A stretch of 64,000 bases of DNA. Source: Micrasema longulum. Taxonomy: Eukaryota > Arthropoda > Insecta > Trichoptera > Brachycentridae. Within the stretch, counting starts at the first letter, position 1; the number at the start of each line of letters is the position of its first letter. The DNA lies in contig JAGVSM010003619.1 of assembly GCA_022494885.1 (NCBI GenBank), positions 248,001 to 312,000 of the forward strand. Reading direction: 5' to 3'. Under the pieces are notes generated by a model. The model saw only the letters and a list, made by a program, of their open reading frames with translations. It searched no databases and had not been told where the DNA came from. Shown here in pieces: positions 37,441 through 50,700 of this stretch. A program made the translations under genes and the position numbers.

Positions 37441-37884
37441 ACACATAGTTTATCTTATATATTATATTATTTTATTTTATTTTACATTTATTTCCTCGAC
37501 CTTTCCATCCGTTGAAATTTACCTAAACAAGAGAAATACATAATATATTGAGTTTGTCCAAATTTTTGTAGACAAGGACTGGATTCAACTCCCTGGGAGC
37601 TGTTAATATTAACATATTAAAACAGAGATTTTACGCATCTTATGGTCCGATGCGTCTTATTGTCCGCGAAATACGGTAGATAGTTTACCGGGACAAAATA
37701 GGTTTAATACTTTATGTTACAATGTAAAATAATATTGTAATAAGATGTGCATTTTCTTGAATAAGGACTCTCTGTGCTTCGTATATTTTTCTCTCTTTCC
37801 TTTTCTCTTTCTCATAATTATTTGAATTCGCATGCTGTTGACAGTTCCCGGTCCAGCAATATTTTGTTTTGTACGTGTCCATTA

Positions 37885-38490
37885 GAGTGGGCCGATGATG
37901 CATGAAGTTTTTTATTTTTTTAGACATCAAAGTGGAAGGGGTCTAAAAAGTTGCATTTTGGATCACATTGAATTTAAAAATTATTTAAAAAAATATTCCA
38001 TACTTTGAACCCTCAACCGAGATTTGAAGTTTATAACTGTCAGAATATTTTGTTTATTATCTATATTGATAAAATTATATTTTTTTTACTAAATATATAA
38101 CTTAATCACAATACAAATTCGAACATGTTTTAAAACTACCGAAATGCAAAAAGTTTACACTCCGCGGAACTGATTCCGTTGAGCGCCTGGCTAATATTGA
38201 CGAAAACAATGGCTCATTAAAACAATGTTACCCATTTATGACAAAACAAAGTGCAACTCATGCCCTAAGATGCTTATTTAATAAGGTTTAATGCACATTA
38301 TAAAATTTAATTGGCCTAATTTTCTTAAATACGACATAACAGCCAGTTTCGCTCAAAAAACTGACTTTCGAAAACTTCAAGCTCCGGTTGAGGGCCAAAA
38401 GTAGCATCAAATATTTTTTTCATATTTTTTGCATTGCAAGTAATCCAAAAGGCAACTTTTTAGACCCATAAAAAAATGTCTAGACTTAGA
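37885..38490. mobile_element. inverted-repeat element with ~130-bp arms
   Basis: GGGTCTAAAAAGTTGCATTTTGG and ACCCTCAACCGAGATTTGAAG on the left are mirrored by CTTCAAGCTCCGGTTGAGGG and CCAAAAGGCAACTTTTTAGACCC on the right. The left end has AGAGTGGGCCGATG, resembling GGGTGGGCC-type MITE ends. Non-coding; it lies just before skywalker exon a. Confidence 0.75.
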
Positions 38491-38596
38491 TATTGTTTTT
38501 TAAAAATACGTTAATCTCTGATTCAAATTCATTGTTTATAAAGCCAGAAACAGTTAGTCACACAGGGTTGATCTTTTGTTCCTTTTTTGCTTCCAG

Positions 38597-38721
38597 AAGA
38601 AGAATGCTACCACTGTATGGCGAGCTTGGTGGCCGCCAAGGAGAAGATGTTCGTGACACAGACCAAATTACTATATGAAGTAACATGGAAGACGGTAATG
38701 CAGATAGCCAAGAAACATGCG
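38597..38721 (+). CDS. sky: skywalker exon a (TBC domain, central part)
   Basis: The acceptor is a pyrimidine-rich tract ending TTCCAG at 38596 and the donor is GTAAGT at 38722. It opens with two bases finishing a split codon, then 41 codons beginning EECYHCMASL and ending AKKHA. This matches the TBC-domain segment just before the conserved YADW helix. The upstream exon must end with one base; G would give a third Glu, as expected for the family. The exon lies 110 bp right of an inverted-repeat element (37885-38490). Confidence 0.92.
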
Positions 38722-41700
38722 GTAAGTCACATATATAATTAAGTTATTGTGCACCTAATTCCATCATGATTTCCTTATTAGCATATGGCTCTGCATTGCG
38801 ACGCTTCTCGATCATTCAGACATACATTATCAATTGAAGGGTTCAAAAGGCTTAAAAAAATAAAGCTTATTAACAAATAACCATTTTTCCAGGAAAGCAA
38901 AAAGAAGAATAAAAACTTTATTTGCGGAACACGGCGTTCATGGTTTTGAATTAATGTAAATATTAAATATTTTGAGTTTGTCCAAATGTTTACAGACAAA
39001 ATACTGTTTTTCACCCCCTAGGGAGTCATTAAGATTAACAAATTACAAAAGAGATAGACAACATTTTAAAGAAGGGATATGGAAGTCTAGGCATTTACAG
39101 GGCTTATGACTTGTCGTTGGCTGTTTTATGTGGCCACTTAACATTTTTTTTTCAATACCAATAATATGTATAACGAAATTATTCCAATGGTCTGGTGTAA
39201 CTCGTTCAATACCTTCTTGCATAAGTGTTCTCACATCACTTATATTAAAAGTGGTATTGTTAACTTTTACGTGGTGTTTTACCATCGACTACACCAATTG
39301 AATTAGGTTTACTTCGCAATGTTAGGGGGGGTTAATCGAACCACAGTTTTATTTGCTTCGCTTGCAGTGATATCTACCACACACTTGTCATATGTTCCCC
39401 TGTACAAGCTGACAACCCGCAGCAAAACTCCGCTTTGATCATTGTTGTGTCAACATTAATTTCTCCTTTGTCTTCGAGCCATTTAATAATGTCACATTTT
39501 TTCCATTGCTTATTTGGAAGCTTGTCCTATTTCACAGAGTGATATGGGGCATTATCCATAACGATGCAGCAATTTTCATCTAGGGATGGCAAAATATTTT
39601 TAAACCATTCCAAAAATGTTTCACCGTTCATTTCGTCGTGATAGTCTGCAGAATTTTTTTTTGATTCGAAAATTAACAAACCGTTCGGAACAAATTCTGC
39701 GGCACTTCCAATATGTAATACTATTAGCCGTTTTCCCTTACCCGTTGGATTAGAGGGGTCCCACGGAATTTCTCATCTCAATTTAACGGTATTATCAACC
39801 CAATTTTTTTTTCATTCATATCCTGCATTCAAGTCTCATCCAAGTCTCATCGAGGTAGTATATCGTACGACTTTCAAACCAAGACCTACAAAGAATTAGG
39901 TCTTCCCGCTCAGTCAATAAACTGTCGCGTTTTCGATACAATATTGGAAACCCAATTCTTCGATTACCTTATGGAAAGTGCTACGCTTGAAATTTGGTAA
40001 AGAATCATGGCTACAGACCGCCTGCAAAACTTTGTTTCTTGTAGGATTTTTTTTTCCAAATACAAAGATTGAACCTTTGCTTTAATTGCATTGTTATCGA
40101 AATCATCAATTTTCGAAAATATGCTCAATCGTCGTCTCTGTTTATTTAGCGATTTAACTTCACCGGTTCTTGAATATCCTAACTAAGTAAGTTCACTCTT
40201 TTTATTTGGAAAAAAAATATCCCACAATAAAAAAAAATTTCAGGCTGTCAATAGCCATGATTCTTTACCAAATTTAAGCGTAGCACTTTCCATAAGGTAA
40301 TCAAAGAATCAGGTTTCCAATATTGTAATCGAAAACGCGATAGTTAATTGACTGAGCGGGAGCTGTATATTTTACGGAATGCACCCCGATACCAGTCTGC
40401 TCAGAAATTGTGTGAATGGCACAAGTTTGCGAGATATCAGGGTTCTCAGATATTATTTTTTTATATATACTAATAATCTTAGTGCGTTGAGGTTTGTGTA
40501 GCACTTTTAAAAATTAATAAAGTTAATCAACACCAACATTCCGTTTTTTTTATATAGTACAGTATTTATATCATTAATTTATAAAAATGCATTATTGTTA
40601 AGATTTGAATGTTTACCTGTTTTCTTTTGTTCTTTACAATTGGTGATAGTGAATTTGACCATATCGGTTGAACATTTATTTTATCTCGGGGTCTGAATGG
40701 GTTAGTATCTTGTAAAGCATGCGCTATGCGAGTCAGTCGACGAGTTACTGAAGTATTATAGACGCCGCGCCGCGCCGTAGCCATGAGCACCGCGGGTGAA
40801 GCTAACGTACTGTCGGGAGAGATATGCGCAGTACGAACCTAATTTCGTACTGTAGTAGGTGGATCTTATTTTGGATCGAGAATAGAGATAAAAAGAAGAT
40901 AAGATTACTAACTAGGAGAAAAACTGAATCTTAAAACTCTATTGTACAAGAGTTTAAAATTGTACAATGAAATACCTTAAGAAATTAAAAGCCTTAAAAT
41001 ATGAAAAATCAATTTTAAAAATGTTCTTGATAATTTTTTTACTAAGTTTAATGTTATTAAAAGTTTAAATTAGTTCTTAATATGTAATGAACTAAATAAA
41101 TATTATTTATCTTTGAAGCATTAACTTCGTGGTCAAACATTTTAATTAATGTTAGTAAATATTAATATTTTACCACTTACCGGCTTTTTATGTCTATCGG
41201 TTTCCAGACGTACCGGTCTCTTCGTCAGGACACTCACTACACCAACATGCAAATACTAAAATGCACTTTCACCCTTACCATGACCTTAGTAAATGTAGTA
41301 TTTACATAAAAATACATATTTTGGTGCATGTTCGGACATGGTGGTGTTTGCATCCCCTTGAACTCTGCATGTAATTGATGTATTTTTCGTAAATACTATG
41401 TATTCTATGGTGATGGTAAAGGTGAAAGTGTATTTTAGTATTTGCACCTGTTGTTGTGAGTGTTCTGATGAAGCTATGGGTAAGTCTCGAAACCGGTAGA
41501 CATAAAAAGTCTGTAAGTGGTTCAATACTAATATTTACTAACATTAATTAACTTACGGATGTAAAAAGATACGTAGAATCATAAGTAGGTACCACTACCT
41601 ATTTATTGAATTCATGTCTATTGTTTGCTGAGAAGTATGGTATTGTTTGCCTATAATCCATCACCTTATGACATAAACCTTCGTACAAAGAAGTGGCTGT

Positions 41701-44700
41701 TCTCAGAACAAACTTACAAGAAAATGTTTCTACTTTGATAAATTTTTCTATATCTTACTATATTTGTATATAGATATCACGGTTGAGTTATCTATCAGAG
41801 TTGTTTCCCCCGTCTCTGTTGAGATATTGTTCTCTTTAGATGAAATCCTAAGAGGGTTGTAATCCCTGTATTGATCTGCGAAGATTTGAACATTCTCAAA
41901 ATAATATCTGTTAATATTATAAGGTAGTTTTCTCTTATTATAATGGATAACTTATGTAATGCCATTTTCATAATTAAATACCTCAAAGGCTTTCTACAAA
42001 AGTGATTCTATGCAGTATTGAACTTATTTTTAATAAAACTTGTAAGATCATCCCGAATTTTCAAAATCTGCAGATGTGTGAAATCCTGATTTTTAACTTC
42101 ACGTCCTATTGAAATTTCACTATAATGGATGTGACAAGTTATGCCAACAAAGTTTATTTATTTTAGGAAAATAACGAGTTTTTCATGAAATAATTGTAGC
42201 TAGCATAAATCGTAAAAAAATTCTATGTATATTACAATGCATACTTAGTAATAAAATAAAATTAACAATGATAAAATTTGCAGGTTGCCAGGAATAAAAA
42301 AATAAACATATTATGTGTAACAAAATGTAATAACAATTAGTAACAAATACAATAGTAAAATTAAGTGGTAAAATTATATGAATATTAATAAAAGTTGCAT
42401 GACGTAAATCATCATACCCCTGTCCGCACCCAATGATGCATAGGGCACTGTATTGCTACACTAAATATAGTGTATATCGATCATCTGTCACAAGAAGGTG
42501 ATTCTATGGATATCTAAAAAGGTGATTCGGTGGTCAGCATTATGCTTCAGGTGCCAGTCCAGGAACATGAAATATTGCTGTGTATTATTGGTTATAGGCA
42601 GACAGCCTTTGCTGATGCTCCTATATCTCGTGTACTGCTTTTGGTCTTTGTTCTTCTTCAAAATAGCATCCAAACGTTTTTTGAGCCGGTTGACCGAAAT
42701 GGAATGGACAACTAGGCTTGGCAATTTATTTCAGTCTGAAACTACCCTACTATAAAGGAAGTTTTTCTTGGAAATGTAGAGCTACCTTTTTAATCAATAT
42801 TTCATGTCGACCTTCCCGGGAATCGAATCTGAAACCTCGAGCATGGTAGGCGAACGCAGCAACCTCCGCACTACGAGGCAAACTTATCTTCACTCGATTT
42901 GAGTTAAAAGCACTCGTCCAGGATTCTGTTTTTATTTCACATACACATACGGATACATATCTTTTTTTCTCATCCGCTGGGACACAGAGATGTGAATAAA
43001 GATAGGAAAGAAAAAAAATCGAGAAAGATGAACTATATTCATTTTTCATATAGTTTGTTTTACTATTTATTTACTCTGGTTATGATTGCATCTATGAAAA
43101 TTTAATTCAGAAAGATGAGTCATCTTATTATCATTATGGGCAGACTTTTCCTTGATGTTTGTGTTTTATGGCATGAGTTGGATGTTCATTTTACTGCTGT
43201 TACATACTAAAGATGAATGACCAACTATAAATTCCACCAGCAAAACCATAAACCTGTTGATGTTTCACAAATTTTCCTTAATGTCAAGGAATCTGTAATA
43301 TATATTATCCCTGACTCAGGCGCTTTGATTATGAATTTCGAAATTTGCTTGGCTGAAATAATAATGAAATCATATTCATGCAAGTTGATTTGTCGTATTA
43401 TTGAAAAATTATTGTTCAGCTATACCTTCAACCATTTTTCTTCTTCCCATTTATGTCCCATTTGGACAGTCGGACTAGGAGATTTGTTGTTTGGTTTCTG
43501 TTTTACGGCCGATCCCCACCTGACGCCGAGACAGTAAATTCTCTTGCTAACTGGGGCTTCGAAGCCGCCATTGACTATTGTTCCTTCGCTGCCATCCTCG
43601 ACACGACACCCTGCCCGACGCTGCTGTCTTCGGATAGCCCATAGCCCGAATTATGTCCGGGTGGCCTGAGAGAACATTCGTGCCTGTTCCGCTGTACTGA
43701 TGCACTTAATCTCTGCCATTACAGCCGTTGAGGTCTTCACCCGTAGCCTTGGGAAAGGGATCGCGTTATACCCCGCAATTCTGGGTCCTCACCCAAACTT
43801 AGCCACCTAAACACTTCGGGATTCTGAAGTGAAAATGCCACCCAGCGACGTGGACACGCTGAATGAGAATTTCTCCAGTGAGAACTGTGAAGGTGACTGA
43901 CCTTCGGGAGTCGGGTTAATGGTCTCGTTTAGGTATGACAAGTTAATATATGCCCACAAATTATGGTTTGGGCGATGGCCCGAGACCAAAGGCTTTAACA
44001 AGGGCCAAATATATTCAACCCATTACAAATATTTCACTGTCCCTAGACTGGCCCGGAAGCATAAGATTGATCACCGTACCTTCGTGTGACAGATGATCTA
44101 GATACGCTACACTTGGTTTTTTATTGGAGTGCCGTATGCACCATTTTATGTGGATAGGGCATACGATTATGATGATGATGCAAGAATAAAAAAAATGAAA
44201 AAAATATCTTCAAAAATAGTGATTTTCAGTTTTCTACTGAATTTTGTAAAGCAAAATCAGCCTCATGGCTGTGCAATATATTTATATAGTAGGTATCGGG
44301 TAAAAAAATGTTTCTTTATTTAACAGAATAAATATCTTCGTATTGATAGTATTGAAAAATATCAAATATTTTTTGGAAGGTTTCTGATTTTTATTTTATA
44401 AATTTAATTTTTAAAATGTAATTTTTTCTGCTTAAGTTAAGTTGTGTCTAAATTATTATTTTTTTCCAAACCTGTGTTTTTGTTAATCAAAGTTATTTGT
44501 ACTAAAAAACACAGGTTTTTTTTGTATTTGTTTTAATAATGCGGAGGTTTGGGATCACAGCAAAATCTCTGTTTTTAGATAAACAGAATAAAAAGTGATG
44601 TATGATGGAGAATAAAGCACTTTTCGGGAAAGTTTTAATAATAATATCTCATAATGACTGATACGTATATGAAATAGAGCTTATGTCTCTAATAAATATT

Positions 44701-47700
44701 ATTTGATTATTTATAAATTTATTGTGCATACATATTTATTACCAGGGAATCAATATAACATTAGAGCATTTTAACATGAGTGTGGAGTGTCCTCTGGTTA
44801 GGTTTGTCTCCATCTAACATGGCCCAGCCTGTTCTAAGATGGAGATTTTTTGTGTTTGAAATACGACTACTTTGTTTTATGACTAAATATGATTATGAAA
44901 TTCACGAAATTGAGCTTTGCTCAGAAAGCATTATAATAGTTAGCCTCTTGTGATCCTAAACCATTGAAGAGAAAGAAAAGTGCGTAAAATTATAGGTATT
45001 TTAATGAATTCTTTTGATGTTCAGAAAACAGCCTGGGCGCACCTTTCCCGTACTATGGGTCCCCGGCACGAGAGAGTGTACGCAGACTGGGAGTGGTGGA
45101 TCCTCTCTGGACTGCCCTTCCCCCACCTTGTCAGGGTCATGGACTGTTTCTTCCATGAAGGAATTAAGGTAAATACACATTTGAATCTACTCAATAGAAA
45201 TCATTTAAATCATTCGTAGATAGGTAGAAATCCAAATAATTCCTATTATTTTTTATTTTTACACTACAACAGACTAAAAGGCAAAATTAAAGTTGTAAAT
45301 TCATATATGTTTACACCCAGGTTTGAAAAAATAACACATTTCTTTTATTGTAAGAGGGTGTCTAATACTTTGGGGTGTATTCAGTTCTCAAGGAGAAAAT
45401 GTATTTTCAAGGCAGGGATTCAGAACTGGATTTTTTTGGGTGGAGGGATTTGAGTTGGAAACTCCTTGATGATTTTTTAATTATTTGAGTTATTTACATG
45501 TCATTGACTGTTATAAAATACATTTAATTCCATTTGTTGATTTTTTAACTATTTGAGTTGATTGTTTCATGTAACTGATATGCTTGTTGTCGTTTATTCT
45601 TTTTATATTGATGTGTTGTGTATTATTTTTAAATTATGTTCTTGTTTTGTATAATATTGATTACTTTAGTACATTGTTTGTCCCAACTCAGCACAGGACT
45701 TAATGTAAATAAAATTTTGTACCCTTTAAGGCAAGTTTCATAGAAGACAGTTGTTTCGACACATCCTACTTACAGCTGTGTAACTGAAAAAAAGTAAATT
45801 TTACAGGAGAGCGTTTTAAAGATTTTTAAAAAATCAACTCGTAATATTTCGCTGTTCTTACGTAGTGAAGCTGTGAAATTTGGCACAACGCTTTTAATTG
45901 AGTTATTTAATAAGATAAAAAATAAATGTTCTTTCTGAGTTCACTATTTTTTGTTTTATTACACACTTATACTTTGCTACGTAACCTGTCACCAATAATG
46001 TAAGTCGCTGATACACGCTTATTCAATGGAATTCATTGAAATGTTTCACGAGTATCTGCCTAGTTACATAGTTTTACTCTGTACTTCATTTGACATATTC
46101 CCCTAAAATGTTCACTTACACAGCTTTTACAAAAAAATCGTAATTAAATACGGTCTTATATTTGTTTATGTATCGCTGTCACAACATTAATATTAGATCA
46201 TTTTCATTATTTTGATAAGTATACCTGTGTTTTTTAATTTTTGACGGACCCTGTGCATTCATACGGAGAATTCTCTTGCTGTCCAAGGTAGAACTGAGCG
46301 ACAGGCAGATCTCCGTCGCCTGCGACGCGCCGCATTACCCCCGCGTAATAGTCTGTAGTTGGCATGTACTTAATTATTCCTCGGATTTTGTTTTAGATAT
46401 ATGCAGTTAAACATTTATACGCTTAAAAAAAACATGTTTCAACGATATTTTTGTATTTTTTAATATTTGATATTAAAGTTTCAAAGGTGTTGATCAAAAT
46501 AATTGAATTGCTGAATAATTACAGGTCCTGTACAGGGTAGCATTGGCCATCATCATGTTGTTTCACAAGAATTCCACAAACCAAAACTCAGAATGGGTGG
46601 AAGAGACAACTAAACATGGATTGGAAAATGCACTTAACAAGTTTTGTCGAAATTTGCCCGTCTCTCCTACCAAACTACTTAGGACTGCTTTCAACATAAG
46701 GGCTCTCAGGTATGTGACCTAGGAAATAAAAACCCATTATCTAATAATCAACAGAATTCCACAAAAGAATTGTAAATTTTTATATTGTATCTAATGCCAT
46801 AAATATATTATGTTCTTAATAAAGTGTATATGCATTGATTTACTGACATACTTTGTAAGGCTTCGATTGAGATTGATTTGCAACATAAATAATGCCGTTC
46901 ATTCTGCATCTCATATTTACTTACTTACTTGTTTTGGTGCTTTCAAATTTTATCACCGGTTTACATTTGCTACTTCTAATTTTAAAAAGTGAAAATCAGT
47001 TATAATATTGATCCATACTTATTATTGGTTGTTGAAAATAATTATTTTGTAAAACAGGCATTTGTCACTTTGATATTCGTGTACTTAATCATATCAAGTC
47101 ACTTTTAAGACTTAAATAATTATCAGTATTTAGAAAATTATTTGAGATTATGCATGAGTTTCAGTGCTATTATTGCATGTTATCAAAAATTCGGCTCATG
47201 GTTTTATACATTTTTATTTGATTTATGGTTTATTTTCCCGAAACTTATTTACATAAATTTTTTTAACACATTTACACAGCTCTCAGTACATATCTCGGGT
47301 ATTCATAAAGACAGAGATGGTGCTCAAGTCTCGCTCAGTCCTTAGCGGGTCCCGCCAACTCGTACGATCACGCTCCACAGACAACCTTCCCACCAGCCAA
47401 TCACAAGTCAACATACAGATGATGTCGCACACTCTCACCATTAGAGAGGTATGATTGAATTAAGGTTATTTATTCATTAGTTTTTACAATATGTACAATT
47501 ACTTTTTTTTTTTTTAAAATGTCAAGTTTTTACTCTACTTCCATTAGAAAAATATAGTAATATTACTAACATCAAATAAAATACACTGAAATTAAATTTT
47601 AAATTTATACATATTATAGTATTTGCACTGTTACTTAATCTAATCTATCTTTGTTCCAAAATTGTTGTAATTTGATCAATTTTTAGCTTTAACGTTGTGG

Positions 47701-50700
47701 TTTTCCACAACTATAACATATTTTTAAATAATTTTGAAGTCGGGATATGTTATTGTTTACAGCGTAAAATCTGTTTATTTGATGATTGATGTCTCGAAAG
47801 TTTTTTTTCACATTGATTTAGTAATAAAAAAATATTTTATTTCGATATATTATTGTACTGGGTGGAGGGAGGTATACTGGTGTATAACGACTGGGTAATT
47901 TAGTAATTATTTTAAGACTATGGGAAGTGAGAATATGGTATTTGCTTGGTTTTACAGAGGTTGTCTGAGGATACGTGTAAACAAATGGTATTGGTATAAA
48001 TATATATATCTTACTGCCTGGGTTGTATTTGTTGTATTTTCTTAACAACTAATTGTTATGTCTCATTTTTAATCGAGTGTTAATATCACCGCAATAGGTT
48101 CATAATAATACACCATTTTCATAATAGTACATAACGTACAAACCAGATATGTAATTCTTTAAAAAAACTTGTATATGATATAGGAAGTGTGTTTTTCACC
48201 CTTCGTTCGATTATCATAGCAAATTTTGACTTTTTGTACATCTACAAAAGCATAGGTATTAGGTGAGATGCATCAGAGAAATAATTTTAAAAGTATGTAA
48301 TTTTTTAGTAATGGATAATTATTGTGGTTGAGGTGGATAGAAATAATATGTAATTTTCCAATATACCTGTTTTAAAATGACCCTACATGATGTAGAAAAA
48401 CCTTTTACACAATGAAATATAATATATACAAAACTGAATATGTTTATAAATGAATGATGAGGAGAGATGACAACGGGTAATATAGCGATATGAGTGTCTG
48501 TTGTCATGCTGCTTGGATAGGGCTCTCATTCTCCGGGCCCCCGAGGTTTGGCTATGGGCGTGTTCCCAATCCACTCCATCAATTCTCTCATCCTCCAACA
48601 GGCGGAAGTAAGTTCCGGAATACGTAGGACCACTTGATTTGCCGTATATTACATCACTGTTCACATGTCATCACTTCCCTAGGAAGAGTTTGGCTTTTAA
48701 AATAGTTTTCCACATGTATAATTTGTAAATATGTATGTTTTCATTTAATTAGGAGTTTCGTTAGTTTTATTCATGAGATGATGAACACAAACATGCACTA
48801 CATTGCTTTTATTTTTAAGCTTGATTTAGATCTTTTTGACTTAGTTATTCTGTAAATATTTCTGCATCTCGAAATAGTTTTCTTGCTAGACACTTACATT
48901 GTATATCTCTCATTAACCCCTCGGATTACTTTGCCGATTAGTACCTATACGCAACCACAAATCTGATTACCTCTTATCTATCACGATAGGAACGAGCACC
49001 GGAGGACAGAACTTCATCAAAATCTTTGTTTGCTTTATCTAAAATAAATTGCTTAGATTCACTCAATCTAATCCAATAATAATTTTGAAGATTTCGCAAT
49101 TCTTAAAAAAAATATGCCTATTCTATTAATTACTCATGAATCAAGTGAAAGTAGTTCTAAACTGATTTAAGGAAAGATAGTAACAATTTTTTTTAATGAA
49201 CAGATTTGTGGGAGTGTAACTATCGGTGTTTTTATTGCTTGTCATTGCATGATCATGTCCACAGACCTCCGACACTTTTTACCTCGCTTCTTGGTTACCA
49301 TTCTCAAGAGCTGTTGTATCCGGTGACTGCCTTCGTTCCTTACATCTTCACAGTCAGGTTTGCTTATTTTCGATTACTGACACCTAAGTAATTTTTAGCA
49401 CTTCACAATATTCTTCACAATGTCTTTTCATTATTTTTCATAGTATGTACCGTGTTTATAATGTATTTATAACTTAATGTAAATTGAATAATACACGTGT
49501 GATTTTATTTTGTTTATTTTTATTGTGTCTCTTTGTTTTGCTTCTTTGAAATTATGTGTTACACTAATGACTGCACCTCATAATTCATTTATTTATGTAC
49601 TATGTATATTTATGTACTATGTATACTATGCACTGGCGGCTCCTGACCGAAAACATTGGCGGTGCATTTTTTACATGTTGTCAACTTGTATATTATTAAG
49701 TTCAATAATATTATAATAATATGATAGGTCTGACGTGATAAACGAGCAGTAGTATGACAGCCCGCGCATCGGAACTAGAAACGCTAAATGCGCCCAACAT
49801 AATACGCACGTTATAGTTAACGAAATTTGTACTAATATCATGTCATTACGCATGTTCAAAGTGACATTTCGTTTGAAATTCAAATCTGCGCATGCGTCGG
49901 CAATGCCCGAAATATGTATATTATCTTCTCCCTCTAACGCACAATTCATCGGTATGAAGCATTGTCTGTCTCGCTCAAATGACGATTTTAGGAGCAAAAA
50001 CGTGCAGTATTGAAAAAAAATCGAGACACGCGTCAGTCGCAAATGAACCTCAAATGGCCGGCTGATAAAACAAGTAACTGTTTAAACAGAACAAACCCTA
50101 AACACACCGCTATATGGCTGTTCCTTTTTAAACTGAGAAGCAATTCTACCACCAACCACAAAATCTTACTAAATCTACCCTGTATTTTTTTGGAAAAGGT
50201 TGATTGTGTTCTATAAAAATGACTGAAATTCCTTATCTGTGAGTTTCGATATTTGCAAATATTTAAATTTATTAAAAATATTATACAATAATTATTACTT
50301 ATTATAATATATGATCGTGGCATCCAATATTCACATCAAAATGCTGGGACTCAACTTTGCGATTTCTCTTACATTGAGAATAGTGAGTCGTTTTTTTACA
50401 CTGTTATACCTTTTATAATATGTGAAATATTGTGTTCAGGCAGATGAAAAATACAGTTCTGTATGTGTAATAGAACCAGAACCTCGGATGATAGTTTTCG
50501 ACTCTATGGCTGCTCTCAGGTAAAAATTCTGAAGAAGGAAATCGAGTGGAGATAAATCCGCCTCGTTGTGTAGTGGTTGGTGCATTCGCCTGCAATTCTT
50601 GAGGTCCTGGGTTCGATTCTTGGCAGGGTGGATGTGAAATATTAACCACTGGATGCGGAAAGGGGAATGATGATGATGATGATGATGATAATTAAACACG

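Noticed and set aside
48383..48664. 93-codon antisense frame in a skywalker intron as a gene
   Set aside because: No domain recognised, no splice framing; part of it looks like an unclassified repeat with GGGCCCCCGAGG.
49190..49390. Open stretch in the skywalker intron as an extra exon (TTTAATGAACAG acceptor, then DLRHFLPRFLVTIL)
   Set aside because: Exons d and e join directly in the way TBC1D24 does, and the stretch does not resemble any part of the family. It ends in a stop without a good donor.
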